Assembly (NCBI GenBank): GCA_017463065.1
Contig: JAFTPX010000032.1
Coordinates: 1-54,948, forward strand
Length of the DNA: 54,948 nucleotides
Origin: Clostridia bacterium
GTDB lineage: Bacteria > Bacillota > Clostridia > Oscillospirales > CAG-272
Direction: 5' to 3'
Shown: one piece after another, positions 24,496 to 34,029 of the stretch
Numbering within the stretch: position 1 is the first letter of the stretch
Layout: every line of letters begins with the position of its first letter
Position numbers and translations under genes: made by a program
The notes under the pieces: generated by a model
Told to the model about the DNA's origin: nothing
Databases searched by the model: none
The model's input: the letters and a program-made list of their open reading frames with translations, nothing else

Positions 24496-25438
24496 AATTC
24501 CCGTATTTTTTTCCATTGACGACGCCTATGCCCCTTATCTTGGCGTGGCGTTGCGATCGGCGATCGACCATTCCTCCCCCGACAGAGTCTATAAAGCCAT
24601 CGTGCTCTACCAAACGCTGAGCGAGGAGAATCGTCGCCGTCTGGGCGCTCTTGCCACCGAGCGTTTCTCGGTGGAGTTCGTGCCCATGAGGGACAGTCTG
24701 TCCTGCATTACCGACCGTATGTCCAACCGTCTGCGGTGTGACTATTTTACCCTGACCATCTATTTCCGTCTGTTTATTCCCGCCATGTTTCCCCAATACG
24801 ACAAGGGGATCTACATCGACAGCGACGTGGTGCTTTGCGGCGATCTTGGGGAGCTTTACGACACGGAGATCGGGGACAATTTCCTCGGTGCCTGCGCTGA
24901 CCGCTCGGTGGCAGAGGTTCCTCCGTTGGTTCGCTATATGGAGGAAGCAGTTGGCGTGGAGGGAAACAAGTACATCAACTCGGGCGTACTGCTGATGAAT
25001 CTGAAGGCACTGCGCAAGGCAAATCTGGAGGAGCACTTTTTGCGTTTGCTGACGACCTATCAGTTTGACAGCATCGCCCCCGATCAGGATTATCTGAACG
25101 CCATCTGCAAGGATCGGATCTATTATCTGGACGAGGCGTGGGATGCCATGCCCAACGAAAGCAAGCCCCCGCTGGAGAATCCCAAGCTGATCCACTACAA
25201 TCTGTTCTCCAAGCCTTGGTGCTACGACGGCATCCAGTATGAAGAATATTTTTGGAAATACGCGGCGCAGAGCGGCTATGGGGAGGAGATTCGGTCGTTC
25301 AAGGAGCACTATTCCGAGGAGCAGAAGCAGGCTGACCGAGCGTGTCTGGAGCTGCTGATTCGTCGGGGGGAGGAGATCACGCAAAACGAAGTGACCTTCA
25401 AAAAACTGTTTGAGAGCGGAGTGAAGATTCGGTTATGA
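24479..25438 (+). CDS. Glycosyltransferase family 8 protein
   Basis: 319 residues from ATG 24479 with AAAGGAG upstream, inside the end of the preceding gene. N-terminus IPVFFSIDDAYAPYLGVALR, DxD in GIYIDSDVVLCGDLGELYD, KYINSGVLLMNLKALR, and HYNLFSKPWC near the C-terminus (the H-x-x-x-x-x-K-P-W motif of LPS-type GT8 enzymes). Clearly a GT8 of the RfaI/galactosyl- or glucosyltransferase type, divergent from its neighbour. Acceptor unknown; a cell-surface glycan or glycolipid is likely from the acyltransferase genes downstream. Its TGA overlaps the next ATG. Confidence 0.92.
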   Translation: MRQQHEIPVFFSIDDAYAPYLGVALRSAIDHSSPDRVYKAIVLYQTLSEENRRRLGALATERFSVEFVPMRDSLSCITDRMSNRLRCDYFTLTIYFRLFIPAMFPQYDKGIYIDSDVVLCGDLGELYDTEIGDNFLGACADRSVAEVPPLVRYMEEAVGVEGNKYINSGVLLMNLKALRKANLEEHFLRLLTTYQFDSIAPDQDYLNAICKDRIYYLDEAWDAMPNESKPPLENPKLIHYNLFSKPWCYDGIQYEEYFWKYAAQSGYGEEIRSFKEHYSEEQKQADRACLELLIRRGEEITQNEVTFKKLFESGVKIRL

Positions 25439-26310
25439 TCATCGGAGACAGAAGAGAAGAGGTCATTGAGAATATCCGCACCGCCGCCGAAGGGGAAGCC
25501 TTTTACAACAAGGTGGAGGTGAGCGATCCCGTGCTGACCGAGGAGGAGTGCGCCGCCATTGTCCGCCGATATTTGGATTCCCGCGGGAGCGTGTCCTTCA
25601 AGACCAAATCCTTTGCCGCCCGCAGAGCCGCCAATCTGCTCTCAAGAGGCTTGAATGCCGAGACCGAGATTCTGGGTATGGAGAAGCTGAAGGCGGTATC
25701 GGGCGGAGCTCTTATCACCAGTAATCATTTCAGCCCCATTGAAAATACCGTGATTCGGTATCTTGCTCTGAAGCAGGGCAAGCGGCGGTTACACGTGGTC
25801 AGTCAGGTCACCAATCTTGCTATGCCGGGGGTGATCGGATTTCTGATGAATTATGCCGACATTATTCCGATCTCCGCCGATCTGCATTATCTGCAGAGAG
25901 AGTTCGTGTCGATCCTGTCCGATCTGATGAAAAAGAAGGAATACGTGCTGATCTATCCCGAGCAGGAAATGTGGTTTAACTACCGCAAGCCCCGTCCGCC
26001 CAAGATCGGCGCGTATCACTATGCCGCCAAGCTTGGCACGCCCGTGATCTCCTGCTTTGTGGAGATGGTGGACGGGGAGAAAAAGGAGAAGGGGCGTGAG
26101 GAGTTTTACAAGGTTCGATACGTGTTACACATTCTCGACGTTCTCACCCCCGATCCCGAGAAGAGCGTGCGGGAAAACAGCCGCTTGATGTGCGCCAGAG
26201 ATTACGAGCTGAAAAAGACCGCCTATGAGCGGGCGTACGGCAAGCCCTTGACCTATGACTTTGAGGACTCGGATATCGCGGGATGGGTAGGACATGGCAA
26301 TGAAGCGTAA
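25435..26310 (+). CDS. Lysophospholipid acyltransferase-family protein (PlsC-like)
   Basis: 291 residues. The acyltransferase block I reads SNHFSPIENTVIRYL, where the usual NHxxxxD has Glu instead of Asp, and block III is IYPEQEMWFNYRKPRPPKIG. Between them lies the hydrophobic LAMPGVIGFLMNYADIIPIS. It probably transfers an acyl chain from acyl-ACP or acyl-phosphate to a lipid-linked acceptor at the membrane. The Glu substitution and the extra N-terminal domain of ~90 residues distinguish it from housekeeping PlsC. Start codon overlaps the GT8 stop by 4 bp. Confidence 0.82.
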   Translation: MIIGDRREEVIENIRTAAEGEAFYNKVEVSDPVLTEEECAAIVRRYLDSRGSVSFKTKSFAARRAANLLSRGLNAETEILGMEKLKAVSGGALITSNHFSPIENTVIRYLALKQGKRRLHVVSQVTNLAMPGVIGFLMNYADIIPISADLHYLQREFVSILSDLMKKKEYVLIYPEQEMWFNYRKPRPPKIGAYHYAAKLGTPVISCFVEMVDGEKKEKGREEFYKVRYVLHILDVLTPDPEKSVRENSRLMCARDYELKKTAYERAYGKPLTYDFEDSDIAGWVGHGNEA

Positions 26311-27067
26311 GGAACGGGTTCGCTACTATCACAGCTTTGATGAGGATTTCGTTGCGGCGAAGGACCAGAGCTATCGGGTAGGAGAGGACTACCAATGGGT
26401 CAGGACAGACCGACGGTCACGGATTTTGTCCGCCTTGACCTACGCCGTGGCGTTCGTGCTGTCAAGCGTAGGGTGCCGCATTTTTCTGCGCGTGCGGTTT
26501 CGGGATCGGAACAAACTCAAAGCGGTGGGCAAAACGGGGGCGTTTTTGTACGCCAATCACACCCAACCCGTGGGGGACGTGTTCCTTCCTGCTCTGGCAG
26601 TCGTTCCGAGAAGGGTGTTCGTGGTGGTAAGTCCCGCCAATTTGAGTATCCCCGTGATCGGGAAGCTTTTGCCCTATCTGGGGGCGCTTCCCACCGCGGA
26701 TTCGGTGAGCGGGCTGAGAAAGCTGACACAGGCAATGGAGTATCGCTTGGAGCAGAAGAAATGGATCGTGATCTATCCCGAGGCGCACGTGTGGAAATAT
26801 TATACGGGAATCCGTCCGTTTCCCGAGACCGCCTTTCGTTTTCCCGTGAAGATGGGGAAGCCCGCCTACTGTATGACTACTACCTATCAGAAGCGGCGGT
26901 TCGGGAAAAAGCCGAGGACGGTGGTGTATCTGGACGGTCCGTTTTTTGCCGACGGAGAGGGAAATGTCCGCCAGCAAACCGTCCGTCTGCGGGATCAGGT
27001 CTTTGCGTGTATGGAGCAACGCAGCCGCAGGAGTAATTGCGAGTATATTCCATATCAAAAAATATAA
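26294..27067 (+). CDS. Lysophospholipid acyltransferase-family protein (PlsC-like)
   Basis: 257 residues; ATG 26294 lies inside the end of the preceding gene. Block I is YANHTQPVGDVFLP (H-x4-D conserved: H-T-Q-P-V-G-D), block II region VVVSPANLSIPVIGKLLPYL, block III IYPEAHVWKYYTGIRPFPET. A hydrophobic segment (residues ~45-62) could anchor it to the membrane. It is a diverged duplicate of its upstream neighbour. The two GT8 and two acyltransferase genes overlap throughout and surely form one operon, which suggests synthesis of an acylated glycolipid or glycan. Confidence 0.85.
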   Translation: MAMKRKERVRYYHSFDEDFVAAKDQSYRVGEDYQWVRTDRRSRILSALTYAVAFVLSSVGCRIFLRVRFRDRNKLKAVGKTGAFLYANHTQPVGDVFLPALAVVPRRVFVVVSPANLSIPVIGKLLPYLGALPTADSVSGLRKLTQAMEYRLEQKKWIVIYPEAHVWKYYTGIRPFPETAFRFPVKMGKPAYCMTTTYQKRRFGKKPRTVVYLDGPFFADGEGNVRQQTVRLRDQVFACMEQRSRRSNCEYIPYQKI

Positions 27068-27599
27068 AGCTTGCGAGGACGCGCGGGAATGCGCGGGGAT
27101 GCGCCAAAGGAAACTTTCTTTCGAGAAAGTTTCCTCTGGACTCCTTCAAAGAACTTTCTGGCAAGAAAGTTCTTTTTTGTTTTATAGTAACTGCGTTGAT
27201 TGATTGTGAATGTCCATATTTCACTTTGATTTTTCGGCGGAGCCGAAACCTTGCCATGGGCAAGGAGATCAAATTTGCGCAATGTTTTTTCGTTTGTTTG
27301 TGCGAACATAGCAAAAAAATTTCTCAAATCCGTAGGGATCGGCGTCCTCGACGGTCCGCAAGAAACGCAAACCGCAAAATCTACGGCGGGGAACAAACAA
27401 CACCGTTTTTACAATCGGTAGGGGAGGAGCTTAGTTTGTAGCCTCCCTGCGGAGGGAGAGTGCGTGTAGGTAGAGCGATAACGCACTTGCTTCAAAAACA
27501 AAAAAGAACTTTCTTGCCAGAAAGTTCTCGAAGGGGTCTTAGGGGGAACTTCTCGAAAGAAGCTCCCCCTAACGCATCTTAACGCATCCCTACGCGTTC
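27068..27599. repeat. Two opposed composite repeats in a 530-bp convergent gap
   Basis: No gene here. From the left, sense to the acyltransferase: GGATGCG-type units (27075-27107), hairpin GGAAACTTTCT/AGAAAGTTTCC, then AGAACTTTCTGGCAAGAAAG with TTCTTTTTTG, and near 27230 the nested CGGCGGAGCCG and CCTTGCCATGGGCAAGG palindromes. From the right, sense to groEL: GGATGCG-type units at the stop codon, hairpin GGGGGAGCTTCTTTCGAG, and a near-copy of the AACTTTCTTGCCAGAAAGTT hairpin. The two halves form a large inverted repeat between convergent genes. Confidence 0.8.
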
Positions 27600-29276
<1,677 letters not shown>

Positions 29277-29561
29277 TTATTCCACGATGGCGAGAATGTC
29301 GCCTTGACGGACGATGTTATACTCCACGCCGTCTGCCTTTACCTCGGTGCCCGCATACTTAGATGTAATTACCTTGTCGCCGACCTTTACGGTCATCGTC
29401 ACTTCTTTTCCGTCAACCAGTCCGCCGGGACCGACCGCAATCACCTCGGCAACCTGAGGCTTTTCTTGCGCGGAAGCGGTCAGGATAATCCCGCCGGTGG
29501 TCTTTTCCTCTGCCTCCATCAGTTTTACGACGACTCTGTCAGCCAATGGTTTGAGTGTCAT
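29277..29561 (-). CDS. groS: Co-chaperonin GroES (10 kDa)
   Basis: 94 residues, standard length. MTLKPLADRVVVKLMEAEEK, the mobile loop TTGGIILTASAQEKPQ and the end SKYAGTEVKADGVEYNIVR are textbook GroES. It caps GroEL rings. First gene of the groESL operon with SD AGGAGG; controlled by HrcA through the CIRCE element. Confidence 0.98.
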   Translation of the reverse strand: MTLKPLADRVVVKLMEAEEKTTGGIILTASAQEKPQVAEVIAVGPGGLVDGKEVTMTVKVGDKVITSKYAGTEVKADGVEYNIVRQGDILAIVE

Positions 29562-29611
29562 TTTTTCTTCCTCCTTATAATAAATTTAGATAGACGAAAT
29601 ATTCTGAGGCT

Positions 29612-29638
29612 TTAGCACTCTTGCTGTTTGAGTGCTAA
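29612..29638 (-). promoter_or_regulatory. CIRCE operator (HrcA site)
   Basis: A perfect TTAGCACTC, 9 nt, GAGTGCTAA inverted repeat between the groESL promoter and groES. HrcA represses from this site until heat shock. Confidence 0.97.
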
Positions 29639-29650
29639 CTCATTAAGCAT

Positions 29651-29678
29651 ATTATACACCATTTTTTTGAAAAATCAA
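29651..29678 (-). promoter_or_regulatory. groESL promoter
   Basis: On the minus strand TTGATT, 16-bp spacer, TATAAT, 12 bp upstream of CIRCE, so the operator covers the start of transcription. Confidence 0.8.
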
Positions 29679-29771
29679 GAGTTTTTTCAAGATTTAACAG
29701 TTCATTCATATTTAAATTTTTTCGGCTGTGGAGGAAGACCTCGGACGGTGGCGAAAAAGGAGGATTTGGCG

Positions 29772-31106
29772 GTGTTGGAGTGGGTCAATCGTTACGTATT
29801 CGGGACAGCGGTTCCGATTCTTTTGATCATGGCGGGGATTTTTTACGGATTTCGCTTGAAGTGGTTTCATTTGCGACGACCGCGGGCGGTGCTGGGGGCG
29901 CTTTTGAAGCGGGAGACGGAAGGGGGCGTGTCCTCCTTCCGCGCGCTGACGTTGGCGCTTGCGGGGACTCTTGGAGTGGGAAATATCGTGGGAGTTTCCG
30001 CCGCGCTGTGGATGGGGGGCTTCGGCGCGATCTTCTGGATGTGGGTCAGCGCGTTTTTCGCTATGCTGCTGAAATATGCGGAGATCGTGCTTGCCATGCG
30101 CCATCGGAGGTACGATCGGGCGGGAAAGCCTCACGGCTCGGCAATGCTGTATATCAAGGATTGCTTGGAGGCGCGGGGGCATCCCCTTCTGGGGGCGGTG
30201 TTGGCGGCGGTTTTTGCTCTGCTTTGTATTCTGAACGCGGTGACCATGGGGAGCGTGATACAGGTCAATGCGGTGGTGGGAGCGTTTGAGGGGGTGTTTG
30301 GGATTTCTCCGCTGATCACGGGGAGCGTGCTGGCGCTTTTGATCGCTCTGATCCTTCGCCGCGGACGGGAGGGGATTCTGCGGCTGACGGGGCGGATGGT
30401 TCCTTTGATGACGCTCGGCTATCTGCTGTTGTCGGTGGCGGTGCTGATCCTGCGGGCGGATCGGATTCCCGATGCCTTTTCGTTGATCCTCCGACACGCC
30501 TTTGAGCCCGATGCGGCGGTGGGAGGGATCGGTGGCTTTGTTCTCTCCTCGGGGGTGCGGTACGGCACCATGCGGGGCTTGATCTCCAACGAGGCGGGCT
30601 GTGGAACCGCTCCTGCCGCCCATGCGGTTTCGGATTGCCACGAGCCAGCAAGGCAGGGGATGTGGGGGATCTTTGAGGTGTTTGCGGACACCATCCTGCT
30701 CTGTACCGTGACGGCATTGGTGGTGATCGTCAGCTGGGGAGAGATCGTGGCACGGAGCGGGGATTTTATGATGATGACCATTTCCGCTTACGAGGCGGCT
30801 TTGGGACCCGCGGCGGCGGTTTTTATGAGTATTGCCGTTCTGTTTTTCGGCTTTGCTACGGTGGTTTGCTGGGCGCATTACGGCACCGAGAGCGCCGCCT
30901 ATTTGTCCGACCGCCCTTGGAGCCGACGGGTCTTTCTTGGAGTGTACGTTCTATCGGTATTCGCGGGCGCCTTCGCCTCCTCGGATTGGATCTGGCAAAC
31001 CGCGGATTTCGCCGTGGGCGCAATGACCCTCATCAATGGCATCGTCATCTGCGCCATGAGCCGCGAGGTTCAGTCGGAGACCGAACGGTGGCTGGGGAAA
31101 CGATAG
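29772..31106 (+). CDS. Sodium:alanine symporter family protein (AGCS paralogue)
   Basis: 444 residues from GTG 29772, preceded by AGGAGG at 8 nt; the open frame extends into the groES promoter region and should be trimmed. Signatures: LAGTLGVGNIVGVSAALWMG, FWMWVSAFFAMLLKYAEI and GLISNEAGCGTAPAAHA. The family consensus SNEAGMGSAPHAHA is changed (Cys for Met), and the protein is shorter than the 468-residue paralogue at 14321-15727, so its substrate may differ. Eleven membrane segments expected. Monocistronic, ending in the composite repeat; GC-rich compared with the riboswitch-controlled paralogue. Confidence 0.9.
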   Translation: MLEWVNRYVFGTAVPILLIMAGIFYGFRLKWFHLRRPRAVLGALLKRETEGGVSSFRALTLALAGTLGVGNIVGVSAALWMGGFGAIFWMWVSAFFAMLLKYAEIVLAMRHRRYDRAGKPHGSAMLYIKDCLEARGHPLLGAVLAAVFALLCILNAVTMGSVIQVNAVVGAFEGVFGISPLITGSVLALLIALILRRGREGILRLTGRMVPLMTLGYLLLSVAVLILRADRIPDAFSLILRHAFEPDAAVGGIGGFVLSSGVRYGTMRGLISNEAGCGTAPAAHAVSDCHEPARQGMWGIFEVFADTILLCTVTALVVIVSWGEIVARSGDFMMMTISAYEAALGPAAAVFMSIAVLFFGFATVVCWAHYGTESAAYLSDRPWSRRVFLGVYVLSVFAGAFASSDWIWQTADFAVGAMTLINGIVICAMSREVQSETERWLGKR

Positions 31107-31108
31107 GA

Positions 31109-31260
31109 TACGGGGATGCGCAGGGATGCGTTAGGGGGAACCTTCTTTCGGGAAGGTTCCCCCTATAACCCCTTCCAAGAACTTGCTGGCAAGAACGTTC
31201 TTTTTTGTTTTTGAAGCAAGTGTGCTAAGTGATTGTGGGTATCCGTAAAATGAAGTTTCT
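31109..31260 (+). repeat. Composite repeat after the second AGCS gene
   Basis: Begins 3 nt after the stop: GGATGCGCAGGGATGCGTTA, then GGGGGAACCTTCT/GGAAGGTTCCCCC, then AAGAACTTGCTGGCAAGAA with TTCTTTTTTG, followed by GAAGCAAGTG, a tag also found in inverted form at 27480. Further hairpins AAATCCATCGGA/TCCGATGGATTT lie at 31265-31302. The remaining sequence up to 31500 has no gene. Confidence 0.8.
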
Positions 31261-31501
31261 TTCTAAATGTAAAAATCCATCGGACCCTACGTTCCGATGG
31301 ATTTGGATGCGGAAGAAACTTTAGGAAAATAGAAAAGCATTAGCTAGCCTCATTTTCTTGCGCTCTGTTCGCACGAACCAAGCCTCCCGCCGAGAGGGAG
31401 ACTACGAAGCAAGTGCGAACATGGTGGACGGTGTGGTGTGCGACGATCCGTTTTAACCCCCAAAAATGGAAGACGCTGATCGCGAAAGAAAAAAGAAAGC
31501 A

Positions 31502-31530
31502 TTGACAAGGGCTGGGATTCATGATATGAT
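31502..31530 (+). promoter_or_regulatory. Promoter of the pyrophosphatase gene
   Basis: TTGACA, 17-bp spacer, TATGAT; 13 nt before the ATG, so the leader is very short. Confidence 0.75.
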
Positions 31531-31543
31531 AAAGGAGTAGCGA

Positions 31544-31942
31544 ATGAAGAAAAGGAATAACGATATGACGTTGGAAGAAAGAAAGGCACAGGTGCGCGGA
31601 TATCTGGGAGAGGTGGTGCGGATCGAGATCGATCGACCCATCGGGTACGTGCATCACAAGGAAGCCTACGATTTGATCTATCCCATCAATTACGGCTACG
31701 TTCCCGAGGTTCTCGGGGGAGACGGCGAGGAGCTGGACGTTTATCTGATGGGCGTGAGTGAGCCCGTGGAGGAGTTCCGCGGACGGATCATCGGCATTGT
31801 TCATCGGGAGAACGACGTGGAGGATAAGCTGATCATGGCACCCGACGGCATGCTCTTCGGGGCGGAGGAGATCGCCGCGGCGATCCGTTTTCAGGAGCAA
31901 TATTATCGAACCTACGTGGAGGCGTGGAAGCCTACCGTATAA
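31544..31942 (+). CDS. Inorganic pyrophosphatase-like protein (short family I type)
   Basis: 132 residues, with AAAGGAG before the ATG. RIEIDRPIGYVHHKEAYDLI, YPINYGYVPEVLGGDGEELD and RENDVEDKLIMAP contain the tyrosine and aspartate ligands (D-G-E-E-L-D, D-V-E-D-K) of family I soluble pyrophosphatases. The protein is shorter than the ~175-residue standard, matching the compact form common in Clostridia; the C-terminal part of the barrel is reduced. It hydrolyses pyrophosphate in the cytoplasm. A thioredoxin gene follows after 61 nt. Confidence 0.85.
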   Translation: MKKRNNDMTLEERKAQVRGYLGEVVRIEIDRPIGYVHHKEAYDLIYPINYGYVPEVLGGDGEELDVYLMGVSEPVEEFRGRIIGIVHRENDVEDKLIMAPDGMLFGAEEIAAAIRFQEQYYRTYVEAWKPTV

Positions 31943-32003
31943 ATCTTCGCCACGTTCACATACTAATCCCGAGCGCGATCCTACGCGCGGAAAGGAGATC
32001 AGT

Positions 32004-32348
32004 ATGGAGATACAAAGCTGGGACACGGAGGCGTTTGACTGCGGCATTGCCCAAGGGATGCCCCTGACGATGGTGGAATTTTATACCGAAAACTGTCCGT
32101 TTTGTAAAAATTTGGCGAAAACCTTCGAGCAACTGGCGCGAGACTGGGAAGGTCGCGCGGTATTTGCCAAGGTCGATCTGGGGAAGGAGTCTTCACCGGC
32201 GGCACGGTATCGGATTCGTTCCGTCCCCACGGTCATGGTATTTGCCAACGGCGAGCTTGTTGGTCGCTCCTCGGGAGCGGTCAGCCGCCGTACGCTTACG
32301 GAGCTGTTGGAAAAGGCTTCCTCGCATGGAACCGTTGAGAAGGAATGA
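32004..32348 (+). CDS. Thioredoxin-family protein
   Basis: 114 residues, AAAGGAG before the start. VEFYTENCPFCKNLAKTFEQ carries a C-P-F-C active site instead of the canonical C-G-P-C, and VPTVMVFANGE holds the cis-proline. No signal peptide or membrane segment, so it is cytoplasmic. The acidic active-site surroundings and CPFC suggest a specialised reductase or oxidase rather than general thioredoxin. Likely cotranscribed with the pyrophosphatase gene. Confidence 0.88.
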   Translation: MEIQSWDTEAFDCGIAQGMPLTMVEFYTENCPFCKNLAKTFEQLARDWEGRAVFAKVDLGKESSPAARYRIRSVPTVMVFANGELVGRSSGAVSRRTLTELLEKASSHGTVEKE

Positions 32349-32453
32349 CGGGGCGGTGAAGAAAAATACTGCTTCCGTCACGAAAGAGTCAAGGCTCGGT
32401 CATTGACCGAACGAAATTTGCGTGTATCATAGGATTGACGGTAAAAAACAAAA

Positions 32454-33104
32454 ATGGGAAAGGCGGAAAAGATGCTTCTTTTTTTGGTAATTGTCCTCTT
32501 GTCGGTGATTCTGGCGTACCCGTACGCGAGTGCGGCGATCCTGAAATTCCGTATGCTTCGTCGGCTGATACGAGTCAGCCGTTCGGCGGGCTATCGGGTA
32601 CATAAATTAAAGCCCGCGGCTTGTTTGTCGCCCAACCGCTCGGCATCCTACGATCTGCTCATCGGCAAGGAGGGGCGGATTTTTGCCATCAAGCTCTGGT
32701 CGGCGTATCACCGTCGGAGAACCCTGCTTTTGCGGGAGACGGGACGGGTATCGGAGCGTTGGAGGACGTCGGATCCCTTGCGGGTACGGCGGAAGGCAGC
32801 GACCTCGGTGATGGAGAGTCGTCCCCGATCCGTGCCCCGCACCAAGCTGCCCGAGTCGGTGGCAAAGAAGAAGGGGCTTCAACGGATTCTTTTGGTATAT
32901 CCCTCCTATTCGGAGATCCGTGTGATCCGAGGCGAGAGGGAGCTTCGTCTGAGCAGTGGCGACGGGATTTTCGACAAGCGGTTGCTGACGCCCACGGCGT
33001 TGGAGAGCTTGCTGACGGAGAAAGGGGAAACCGACAAGTTTTCTGAAAATGGTTCGTGCTTCGATGGAAAAAATAGGTTTTGTTACGATTTTGTGTCAAA
33101 ATAA
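32454..33104 (+). CDS. Membrane-anchored protein of unknown function
   Basis: 216 residues from ATG 32454; ATG 32472 (MLLFLVIVLLSVI) has a better-placed AAGGCGG and may be the true start. One N-terminal membrane segment (residues 7-28) is followed by a very basic domain rich in Arg and Lys (about 30-140) containing SYDLLIGKEGRIFAIKLWSA, and a C-terminal part with LLVYPSYSEIRVIRGERELR. The I-G-x-x-G-x-x-x-A-I-K-L pattern faintly recalls restriction-endonuclease-like membrane proteins, but catalytic residues are not convincing. I do not recognise the family. A possible promoter (TTGACC, 16 bp, TATCAT) lies at 32403-32430. Confidence 0.6.
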   Translation: MGKAEKMLLFLVIVLLSVILAYPYASAAILKFRMLRRLIRVSRSAGYRVHKLKPAACLSPNRSASYDLLIGKEGRIFAIKLWSAYHRRRTLLLRETGRVSERWRTSDPLRVRRKAATSVMESRPRSVPRTKLPESVAKKKGLQRILLVYPSYSEIRVIRGERELRLSSGDGIFDKRLLTPTALESLLTEKGETDKFSENGSCFDGKNRFCYDFVSK

Positions 33105-33136
33105 GACGGTTTTTTGAAACAACTTTGAATAATCTA

Positions 33137-33165
33137 TTGACAAAACGGGTCTCGTATGGTACAAT
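33137..33165 (+). promoter_or_regulatory. Promoter of the rfbF operon
   Basis: TTGACA, 17-bp spacer, TACAAT, 75 nt before the rfbF ATG. Confidence 0.82.
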
Positions 33166-33240
33166 AAATTCGTATTTACCGGATGACTGAAAATGCTTGA
33201 ACCCAAAAAATACGTTTTAGAGCAGAAAGGATTTTTCAAA

Positions 33241-34029
33241 ATGAAGGTAGTGATTTTAGCAGGCGGTTTCGGAACAAGAATTTCCGAGGAATCGTACTTG
33301 AAGCCGAAGCCCATGATTGAAATCGGAGGTATGCCGATTCTGTGGCATATCATGAAAAACTATTCCGCGTACGGATTCAATGAGTTTATCATCTGTTGCG
33401 GATACAAGCAGCAGTATATTAAGGATTTCTTTAATAACTATTTTCTCCACTCGTCTGACGTTACCTTTGACTTTACCAACAGCACCAACCGTATGAAGGT
33501 ACATAAGACCTACACCGAGCAGTGGAAGATCACCGTTGCCGACACGGGTCTGAACACCATGACGGGCGGACGAATCAAGCGCATCAAGAAGTACCTGAAT
33601 CCCGGCGAGCCCTTCCTTTTGACCTACGGCGACGGTCTGTCTGACGTGGACATGAACCAACTGGTGAAGTTCCACAAGGAAAGCGGCAAGCTGGCGACCC
33701 TGACAGTGGTTAACGCGGGTCAGCGCTTTGGTGTCATCAAGATGAACAAGGAAACTCACTGTATCACCTCCTTCCGCGAGAAGAGAGACACTGACGGTAA
33801 TCCGATCAACGGCGGATTTATGGTTCTCGATCCCAAGGTCATCGACTACATCGAGGGCGATTCCACCGTGTTTGAGAGATATCCTCTGGAGCAGTTGTCT
33901 AAGGACGGCGAGCTGATGGGCTACTATCACGACGGCTTCTGGCAGTGCATGGATATGAAGAGAGACTGGGAAACCTTGGAGAAGCTTTGGGAGAGCGGAG
34001 AAGCTCCCTGGAAGAATTGGGAAGACTAA
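33241..34029 (+). CDS. rfbF: Glucose-1-phosphate cytidylyltransferase
   Basis: 262 residues from ATG 33241 (GAAAGGA upstream). MKVVILAGGFGTRISEESYL and KPKPMIEIGGMPILWHIMK are the nucleotidyltransferase signature of RfbF, and GYYHDGFWQCMDMKRDWETL the C-terminal family block. It makes CDP-glucose from CTP and glucose-1-phosphate, the first step to CDP-3,6-dideoxyhexoses. Its stop overlaps the rfbG start (TAATG). Confidence 0.95.
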   Translation: MKVVILAGGFGTRISEESYLKPKPMIEIGGMPILWHIMKNYSAYGFNEFIICCGYKQQYIKDFFNNYFLHSSDVTFDFTNSTNRMKVHKTYTEQWKITVADTGLNTMTGGRIKRIKKYLNPGEPFLLTYGDGLSDVDMNQLVKFHKESGKLATLTVVNAGQRFGVIKMNKETHCITSFREKRDTDGNPINGGFMVLDPKVIDYIEGDSTVFERYPLEQLSKDGELMGYYHDGFWQCMDMKRDWETLEKLWESGEAPWKNWED

